Assembly: GCA_016284635.1 (NCBI GenBank)
Contig: JAEEPF010000004.1
Location: 1-50,726 of the forward strand
Reading direction: 5' to 3'
DNA length: 50,726 nt
Source of the DNA: Prevotella sp.
GTDB lineage: Bacteria > Bacteroidota > Bacteroidia > Bacteroidales > Bacteroidaceae
A program made the position numbers and the translations under genes. The notes under the pieces are model-generated. The model did no database searches. It worked only from the letters and a program-made list of their open reading frames with translations, and was not told where the DNA came from. This document shows, piece after piece, positions 45,700-50,726 of the stretch. Numbering within the stretch: position 1 is the stretch's first letter; each line of letters starts with the position of its first letter.

Positions 45700-46928
45700 A
45701 AAAGTTATTAATAATCAGTCTGTTATCATCGATAGCAATATCCGTTCAAGCGCAACGCTTTGAGGATTACTTTGAAGACCGTACCCTGCGTCTCGACTAT
45801 ACCTTCTGTGGCGATGCCAGCCATCAGCAGATCTATGTCGACGAACTGATATCCATCCCCCGCTGGTATGGCCGACGCCATCGTCTGGCAGAGTTGCCCT
45901 TGAAGGGGAATGGCGACATCACCGTCCGTTCAAAGGCCGATGGAATGGTCATCTATCGCCACTCGTTCTCCAGTCTCTTCCAGAAATGGCTCTCAACGGC
46001 AGAGTCCAAGCACGTACAGAAGTCCTTTGAGAATGTCTTCTTAGTACCCTACCCCAAACAACCCGTTGACATCACCGTTGAATTGCGCAACTATCACGAC
46101 AGCGTCTTTGCCTCGATGACGCATACCGTCGATCCGACGGATATCCTGATCCGCAAGGCTGGCGAGCGTCTGGTTACGCCTTATGTCACACTTCAACAAG
46201 CTGCAGACACTTCTCGTTGCATCCATGTGGCCTACGTGGCAGAGGGCTATCAGCAGCACGAGATGGGCACTTTCCTTGAAGACTGCAAGATAGCGATGGA
46301 ATCGCTCTTTTCGCACGAACCCTTCCGTCAGATGCAGGACCGCTTCAATATGATTGCAGTCATGTCGCCGTCGGCAGAAAGCGGTGTCAGCGAACCTGGC
46401 AAGGGCATCTGGCGGAACACAGCCCTTGGCGCACACTTCGACACCTTCTACAGTGACCGTTATCTCACCACCCTCCATCTGAAGAAGATGAACGATGTGT
46501 TGGCAGGCACGCCCTACGAGCATATCATCGTACTGGTGAATGGTGAGCGCTATGGCGGAGGCGGCATCTACAACTCCTATACGCTCACCGATGCCCACGG
46601 ACCTTCGTTCCGTCCTGTCGTCGTGCATGAATTCGGCCATTCCTTCGGTGGTCTGGGCGATGAGTACCCCTATGGCGACGACGATCCGATGTACTTCCCT
46701 GACACAGAGCCCTGGGAGCCGAACCTCACGACGAAATGCGATTTCAACGGCAAATGGGAAGACCTGGTGCGCGATGGAAAGGCCGGTCTCATCGAGGGAG
46801 GCGGCTATCTCACGAAGGGCGTCTGGCGTGGTTTTGAGAACTGTCGTATGCGTACCAACGAGGAACCCGAGTTCTGTCTCGTCTGCCAACAGGCCCTCAT
46901 CCGTCTGATTAATTTCTACACCCGATGA
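45696..46928 (+). CDS. Secreted M64-family metallopeptidase
   Basis: A 410-residue secreted zinc peptidase of the M64 (IgA peptidase-like) family. It has a signal peptide (MKKLLIISLLSSIAISVQAQ), an N-terminal beta domain (about 20-150) and the catalytic domain with HEFGHSFGGLGDEY (His311, Glu312, His315 and a further Asp/Glu). The family type enzyme cuts human IgA, but most gut relatives have unknown substrates. It overlaps folK by ATGA and the SpoU gene by ATGA. Confidence 0.92.
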   Translation: MKKLLIISLLSSIAISVQAQRFEDYFEDRTLRLDYTFCGDASHQQIYVDELISIPRWYGRRHRLAELPLKGNGDITVRSKADGMVIYRHSFSSLFQKWLSTAESKHVQKSFENVFLVPYPKQPVDITVELRNYHDSVFASMTHTVDPTDILIRKAGERLVTPYVTLQQAADTSRCIHVAYVAEGYQQHEMGTFLEDCKIAMESLFSHEPFRQMQDRFNMIAVMSPSAESGVSEPGKGIWRNTALGAHFDTFYSDRYLTTLHLKKMNDVLAGTPYEHIIVLVNGERYGGGGIYNSYTLTDAHGPSFRPVVVHEFGHSFGGLGDEYPYGDDDPMYFPDTEPWEPNLTTKCDFNGKWEDLVRDGKAGLIEGGGYLTKGVWRGFENCRMRTNEEPEFCLVCQQALIRLINFYTR

Positions 46929-47725
46929 TTTGCGAGATTTCATCGATACAGGATCCCCGCGTGGCCGTCTTTGCCACGATGACCGAGACACAGTTGCGCA
47001 ACCGCCTGAATGCAGAACAGGGCCTTTTCATCGCAGAGAGTCCTAAGGTGATCCGTGTGGCCATCAGTGCAGGCTACGAACCACAGGCCTTGCTTTGCGA
47101 ACAGAAGCACATCGATGGCGATGCTGCTGACATCATCCAGCGTTATCCGGAGATGCCGGTCTATACAGGTTCCAGGGACTTGCTCTCACAGCTGACGGGC
47201 TACACACTGACACGAGGCGTACTCTGCGCGATGCGTCGCAAGCCGGAACCAAAGCTCAATGAAATCCTCAAGGATGCCCGTCGCGTCTGTGTCATCGACA
47301 GCGTTTGCGACACCACCAATATCGGGGCCATCTTCCGTAGTGCAGCAGCCCTTGGTATAGATGCAGTATTACTTACACGAAGTTCATGTGACCCCTTGAA
47401 CCGCAGGTCGATACGCGTCTCGATGGGCAATGTGTTCCTAGTGCCTTGGACGTGGCTCGACAACTATGCTTCACTTCAGGAATTGGGCTTCAAAACGGCT
47501 GCTATGGCCCTCTCCGATGACAGCATCTCCCTCGCCGACCCCATCCTCAAAGAGCAAGAACGGCTGGCCATCATTCTTGGTACTGAGGGCGACGGACTGC
47601 CGATGGAAACAATAAGGGATGCAGACTTTGTCGTCCGCATCCCCATGTATCATCAGGTCGATTCCCTCAACGTCGCCGCAGCAGCTGCCGTCGCCTTCTG
47701 GGAATTGGTTTCCCCTCCTGAGTAG
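46925..47725 (+). CDS. SpoU/TrmH-family RNA methyltransferase
   Basis: A 266-residue 2'-O-ribose methyltransferase of the SPOUT class. It has an N-terminal substrate domain (LRNRLNAEQGLFIAESPKV), and the trefoil-knot motifs VCDTTNIGAIFRSAAALG, ILGTEGDGLP and IPMYHQVDSLNVAAAAAVAF. It could methylate rRNA or tRNA; the target base is not shown. The last residues (VSPPE) and the stop codon come from the palindromic repeat at 47706-47764, so the native end may have been replaced. Confidence 0.92.
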   Translation: MICEISSIQDPRVAVFATMTETQLRNRLNAEQGLFIAESPKVIRVAISAGYEPQALLCEQKHIDGDAADIIQRYPEMPVYTGSRDLLSQLTGYTLTRGVLCAMRRKPEPKLNEILKDARRVCVIDSVCDTTNIGAIFRSAAALGIDAVLLTRSSCDPLNRRSIRVSMGNVFLVPWTWLDNYASLQELGFKTAAMALSDDSISLADPILKEQERLAIILGTEGDGLPMETIRDADFVVRIPMYHQVDSLNVAAAAAVAFWELVSPPE

Positions 47726-47764
47726 GAGGGGTGCCCGTCAGGGCGGGGTGGTCTGATCCGCGCT
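47706..47764 (+). repeat. Palindromic repeat, second copy of the lon insert
   Basis: The CCCCTCCtgagtaGGAGGGG core with TGGTCTGATCCGC at its right, as in lon, plus 10 extra bases (GCCCGTCAGGGC). It supplies the stop of the SpoU gene. Confidence 0.88.
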
Positions 47765-47771
47765 CTGGTCT

Positions 47772-48674
47772 TTACCCTTTCGTATCCTTCGCCGTTACAA
47801 CCGTCACTATATACGCACTCAACAGCACCAGGACACCAGCCACGGGCTTGTCCCACGTGAGCACGTCCTGTCCCAGCATAATCGCCACAAACGAGGCAAT
47901 CACGGGCTGCAGGTTCGTATAGATCGATACCGTCGTAGCCTGCAGGTACTTCATCGCAAACGGAATCAGGAAGAATCCGAGGGCTGTGGCGCCAAGCACA
48001 ATAAACAGCATCTCCACCACGCCGTTCCATCCCCAGGCTGACGTATAGAGCGCATTCATCGGCAGTTCAGGGATGGCGATGGGCACTGTCACGATGGCGG
48101 AAATCAGAAACACATACTTCATCTGCGTCACGGGCGAGTACTTAGATGCCACATTACGTGTAATAATCAGGTATATGGCCCACGTCAGCACACTCAGGAT
48201 GGCCAGCGAAATACCGATGAGATCGTTCTTTCCCGATCCCAGCGACTGACTCATCAGGACCATCAGCACGGCTCCGGCAATACCCAGCAGCACACCGACA
48301 GACTTCATCGGCGTGATCTTCTCACCGATGGTCAGGGCTGCACAAAGCATCACAGCCACAGGCGTCAGCGTCGCAATCAGCGAGAAATACACCGGACTGG
48401 TATAGTCGAGTGCCCAGGCCGTCAGCGTCTGGGAAATCACAAAGCCCAGCAGACCGCCTGCCAGAATCGTAATCAGGTCCCGTCGCTCCACGTGCTCCTT
48501 CGGCATAAAGGCCGCAATGAGCCAGAACACCAGACAGGCACCGAGGCTTCGTGAGGCCATATAGCCCATAGGCGTCACCCACTCGTCGAGCAGAAGTTTT
48601 GTCACAGGAACACCCAGTCCGAAGATGGTGTTCGCAAGGAAGATGGCGCTGTGCGCCTGAAGTTTCTTATTCAT
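47772..48674 (-). CDS. EamA/DMT-family transporter
   Basis: A 300-residue inner-membrane protein with ten predicted helices in two EamA repeats (first opening ANTIFGLGVPVTKLLL, second ALGFFLIPFAMKYLQA...). DMT exporters move amino acids, nucleosides or other metabolites outward; the substrate is not readable here. It converges on the SpoU gene. Upstream lies a CTGTG repeat. Confidence 0.9.
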   Translation of the reverse strand: MNKKLQAHSAIFLANTIFGLGVPVTKLLLDEWVTPMGYMASRSLGACLVFWLIAAFMPKEHVERRDLITILAGGLLGFVISQTLTAWALDYTSPVYFSLIATLTPVAVMLCAALTIGEKITPMKSVGVLLGIAGAVLMVLMSQSLGSGKNDLIGISLAILSVLTWAIYLIITRNVASKYSPVTQMKYVFLISAIVTVPIAIPELPMNALYTSAWGWNGVVEMLFIVLGATALGFFLIPFAMKYLQATTVSIYTNLQPVIASFVAIMLGQDVLTWDKPVAGVLVLLSAYIVTVVTAKDTKG

Positions 48675-48687
48675 ATTATATATGTCT

Positions 48688-48718
48688 TTTTCTTGTCAAT
48701 CTGTGTCAATCTGTGGCT
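48688..48718. repeat. 10-base TCAATCTGTG array
   Basis: Two direct units TCAATCTGTG and TCAATCTGTGG between the transporter start and the next gene's stop. Same family as at 7252-7335, 11878-11927 and 15820-15865. Confidence 0.65.
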
Positions 48719-49209
48719 CTTTTCACCTTTTCCAATCTTTCTTTGAGGCTCATCTTGGCATATTTGCGCCACTCCTGTGCCCCACCCTCGCAACGTTTCA
48801 GATAGCCCAGGTCGTTCATCCGGGCATACGCCTCCATCTCAAAGGGATTCAGCAGATAGGCCGCATGCTTCAACTGCCTTCGGACAGACCGCTTGCCGAA
48901 CCACGCCGTCTTAATCCAATACCATATATATAATAGGTAGAAGCAGAGCCACGAGTCATGACAAGCCTGTGCCTGCCGCAGATGGATCATCTCGTGGTTC
49001 TTCATCGCTGCCGATATCCTGTCAGCCGAAGCACCCGCATTGAAACGGTCAGCCTCCTGTTGCGTAGGCGTCAGGATTTTGCCGAAGAACGTCAGTCCCT
49101 CGTACCCCTTCCGCAGCCAGAAGGTATTGACTACGGCAGGCATGTCGGCTGTACGGCTGGGGCGTACGGCACGCCACATGATGGGCACTATCTGGAACAT
49201 CATCAGCAT
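48706..49209 (-). CDS. Small membrane protein with HExxH motif, unknown
   Basis: About 167 residues from MLMMFQIVPI; the frame is open to 49251, but a -7 box (TACCTTTG, 49225-49218) lies in that extension, so translation must start later. It shows a zinc-peptidase-like NHEMIH (His72, Glu73, His76), a short membrane helix (about 87-104) and then NPFEMEAY (Glu124/Glu126), where the third zinc ligand of gluzincins would be. The C-terminus is basic. I take it as a possible small membrane metallopeptidase, but have no family name for it. Confidence 0.75.
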   Translation of the reverse strand: MLMMFQIVPIMWRAVRPSRTADMPAVVNTFWLRKGYEGLTFFGKILTPTQQEADRFNAGASADRISAAMKNHEMIHLRQAQACHDSWLCFYLLYIWYWIKTAWFGKRSVRRQLKHAAYLLNPFEMEAYARMNDLGYLKRCEGGAQEWRKYAKMSLKERLEKVKRATD

Positions 49210-49217
49210 TTCGGCCG

Positions 49218-49225
49218 CAAAGGTA
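49218..49225 (-). promoter_or_regulatory. -7 box before the HExxH gene
   Basis: TACCTTTG on the minus strand; it decides the start choice of the HExxH protein. Confidence 0.55.
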
Positions 49226-49299
49226 CGAATAATCATCGAATAAACGGACAATTCTCCGAAAAAATGTTAGCCAGCTCCCTTTACGCCCATAAAATAAAA

Positions 49300-49335
49300 G
49301 AATCAGGCAATCGTGACTGCCTGATTCCGTTTTTA
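49300..49335. terminator. Bidirectional hairpin terminator
   Basis: GAATCAGGCA (49300-49309) pairs with TGCCTGATTC (49318-49327), 8-base loop, with T-rich runs on both sides (CGTTTTTA on +, TTTTATTTTA on -). It ends the lipoprotein transcript. Confidence 0.88.
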
Positions 49336-49354
49336 TCGATATAGTTGCTTTTTG

Positions 49355-49744
49355 TTATTTTACAGTCCGTTGACCGTCATATATAACCAGGAGTTTTGAA
49401 TAGACCTCCTTGTTGGATTCATCAACCAAATAGAACTTAAGAGTGTAATTGAGTAAATTACCTTCTTCATCAGCAATAGGAATGCTCGTTTTACTCTCCT
49501 CTAAGGCCAGATCGAGAGCTTGTTTGGCCTGTGATTCTGTACATTTCACTGTCTGGGTATAGTTGGGTAAAATGGAAGCCATGTAAGTAGAACTAGTCGG
49601 ATCCAGATTCCCTATATCATGCAAAGAAACCTTCAGGGTGTAATTCTGACTGGTTTCGGGATCATCATCACTACCGCATGACTGAACACTCATACCCATG
49701 AATGCCACCAGCATCATGAACATCATCACTTGAATTTTTTTCAT
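49355..49744 (-). CDS. Small lipoprotein of unknown function
   Basis: A 129-residue lipoprotein: signal MKKIQVMMFMMLVAFMG, lipobox SVQSC, then GSDDDPE, which suits surface lipoproteins of this phylum. The mature part is about 105 residues, beta-rich with no motif I recognise (KQALDLALEESK and a closing LLVIYDGQRTVK). It stands alone with its own promoter and terminator. Confidence 0.8.
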   Translation of the reverse strand: MKKIQVMMFMMLVAFMGMSVQSCGSDDDPETSQNYTLKVSLHDIGNLDPTSSTYMASILPNYTQTVKCTESQAKQALDLALEESKTSIPIADEEGNLLNYTLKFYLVDESNKEVYSKLLVIYDGQRTVK

Positions 49745-49745
49745 T

Positions 49746-49770
49746 GTCTTAATTGTTTTAATTGTTTAAC
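49746..49770. repeat. 9-base AACAATTAA array in the lipoprotein leader
   Basis: On the minus strand AACAATTAA AACAATTAA GACAATG runs up to the start codon, so the repeat forms most of the untranslated leader. Confidence 0.65.
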
Positions 49771-49777
49771 GTGGGTG

Positions 49778-49785
49778 CAAAGGTA
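49778..49785 (-). promoter_or_regulatory. -7 box of the lipoprotein gene
   Basis: TACCTTTG on the minus strand, 34 bases before the ATG. Confidence 0.65.
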
Positions 49786-49835
49786 ATGATTATATTTGAG
49801 ATACCCAATTTTTTTAAGGAAAATTTTCTAAATCT

Positions 49836-49870
49836 TAAAAAGAGGGCTGGCAGCTCTGTGTCAGTCCTCT
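49836..49870 (-). terminator. Terminator of the HU-smalltalk unit
   Basis: On the minus strand GAGGACTG pairs with CAGCCCTC around a 12-base loop, followed by TTTTTAA. Confidence 0.82.
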
Positions 49871-49918
49871 CGTTAGTTTTCACCTTTTCACCATTATAAT
49901 TTTCAATTTTTTAAATTC

Positions 49919-50026
49919 TCAAAATGGCCCATACCCCATGCAACTGGTCGTTGTGATAGCAGTCAGAAATGCCGTGAGCGCGGCTACTACGACCTTCACC
50001 GCAATCTCAATGAAACGCTTCTTCAT
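49919..50026 (-). CDS. Smalltalk protein
   Basis: A 35-residue protein, starting MKKRFIEIAVKVVVAAL and ending TTTSCMGYGPF. It has a basic start, one hydrophobic helix and a Cys near the end. It matches the tiny 'smalltalk' family of Bacteroidetes, whose genes sit next to HU-like DNA-binding genes, as here. The function is unknown. An AT-rich repeat separates it from the HU-like stop. Confidence 0.8.
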   Translation of the reverse strand: MKKRFIEIAVKVVVAALTAFLTAITTTSCMGYGPF

Positions 50027-50060
50027 AATTGTCAATTATCAATTTTCAATTATCAATTGG
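50027..50060. repeat. 7-base TCAATTA array
   Basis: TCAATTA TCAATTT TCAATTA TCAATTG spans the gap between the HU-like gene and smalltalk. Confidence 0.75.
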
Positions 50061-50067
50061 CGTAGCC

Positions 50068-50726
50068 TTAGTTCTGGTCCATGTCGTCGCCGTCGCCGCT
50101 GGACTTGGTGAACAGCTTGCTCGCAACCTCACTCGACTCACCGTCCTTGATGGCAACAGCCTTCACGGTCGTGGTGTTGCTCAGCGTGAATGCCTCACTG
50201 TAGAGCGTACTCTCAGACGTTGGCGTGCTGCCGTCGGTGGTGTAGTGGATCTCCGCGCCGGCAGGGCCGCTGATGCTCACCGAGGTAGTCTCAGCAAACG
50301 GAGTCGTACCGCTGATCGTGGGCGAAGCCAGTGTTGCAGACTGCGAGCTGCCGCCGCTTTTAGAACCACCGCTTTGCGAAGATCCGCCACTTTGGGTGCC
50401 ACCGCCGTTGTTGCCAGAACCGGGCGACTGGTAGTCGATCGGATAGAGTACGCGTTGGTACTTGGGCTTCTGCTGGGTGCCGATGTTTGTCGACACCAGG
50501 TAGCCGAGCACCTCGAAGGTGCAGAGATCCTTGAACTTCTTCGACGTCAGCTCCTCGCCCTTGGCGTTCTCGGGGATGAAGTTGATGCGAACGCCCTCAA
50601 TCTGGTCGACGCTCACGTTCTTGACCTGGTTGACACCCTTCGACGTGATGTTCGGGGTGAACGTACCCAGACCGTCCCACTTCACGGGCTGTCCGCTCTT
50701 CAGGAGTTCCACCATCACGGTGGTCA
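50068..50726 (-). CDS. HU-like DNA-binding protein with beta-hexosaminidase-type C-terminal domain (5' end outside window)
   Basis: The gene runs off the right edge, so the N-terminus is missing; about 218 residues are seen. The first visible part (MVELLKSGQPVKWDGLGTF...) is the second half of the HU/HIG domain of Bacteroidetes, expected to bind DNA. A G/S/Q-rich linker (about 20 residues) leads to a CHB_HEX_C-like beta domain (PAGAEIHYTTDGSTPTSES and TTTVKAVAIKDG), and the end is acidic (GDGDDMDQN). A protein joining a DNA-binding half and an extracellular-type beta domain is unusual, but I know of others next to smalltalk genes. Its role is unknown. Confidence 0.85.
   Translation of the reverse strand, partial: TTVMVELLKSGQPVKWDGLGTFTPNITSKGVNQVKNVSVDQIEGVRINFIPENAKGEELTSKKFKDLCTFEVLGYLVSTNIGTQQKPKYQRVLYPIDYQSPGSGNNGGGTQSGGSSQSGGSKSGGSSQSATLASPTISGTTPFAETTSVSISGPAGAEIHYTTDGSTPTSESTLYSEAFTLSNTTTVKAVAIKDGESSEVASKLFTKSSGDGDDMDQN

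Overview
The window looks like chromosomal DNA of a Bacteroidota bacterium, most likely a gut or rumen Prevotellaceae (Prevotella in the broad sense). Signs seen directly are many promoters with a TTTG -33 box and a TAnnTTTG -7 box 19-20 bases apart, BACON and LRR_5 surface proteins, a PorD/DUF4835 protein, an M64 peptidase, a DUF3127 protein, a 35-residue 'smalltalk' gene beside an HU-like gene, and secreted proteins ending in Prevotella-type tails (G-[VI]-Y-[VI]..GKK.[IV]K). The species call is inference. I saw no rRNA, tRNA, IS transposase or CRISPR array.

Layout: 1-2670 (-) encodes a cut-off membrane PP2C phosphatase and an NMT1-like binding protein. 2825-8384 (+) holds a giant LRR protein, a BACON lipoprotein and galE. 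8472-15767 (-) is a run of lon, tgt, an LptF/LptG permease, a DEAD-box helicase and ispE. 15906-17470 (+) has trmN6 and a nitrilase. 17496-18786 is almost gene-free: a frameshifted MNT nucleotidyltransferase, inverted-repeat elements and a 22-base array. 18786-25930 has a DUF3127 gene (-) and dnaN, a DnaQ-like exonuclease, porD, recN and a degenerate protease with TPRs (+). 25973-31282 (-) is rarA, a TRIC-like channel, dnaB and a disrupted second PP2C gene. 31393-36619 (+) has an acidic unknown protein, hppA, a two-domain acid phosphatase and an M15 peptidase. 36616-45063 has DUF1015, serA and serC (-), split by a kinase-like sensor and a GH5 cellulase (+) and by an 800-base non-coding stretch. 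45328-47725 (+) is folK, an M64 peptidase and a SpoU methyltransferase. 47772-50726 (-) has an EamA transporter, a small HExxH membrane protein, a lipoprotein, smalltalk and the HU-like gene.

Most genes are housekeeping: replication and repair (dnaN, dnaB, rarA, recN), tRNA modification (tgt, trmN6, SpoU), serine synthesis (serA, serC), proteolysis (lon) and envelope or secretion work (LptF/G, PorD). Around them is a secreted set (LRR protein, cellulase, phosphatases, peptidases), part of which may leave through the type IX system that PorD serves.

The most unusual signal is in the repeats. Many intergenic gaps carry short arrays of 7-10 base units, often as two inverted arms around a core, with a different unit at each place. 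Two gaps (17916-18341 and 42255-42615) share one composite layout: inverted arms around an AT-rich core, then about 90 bases later a 22-base array and a GGGCG/GGCA block. Related short repeats have also entered coding regions: in frame in tgt and lon, as an 88-base pair of repeats in the nitrilase gene, and as the hydrophobic core of two signal peptides.
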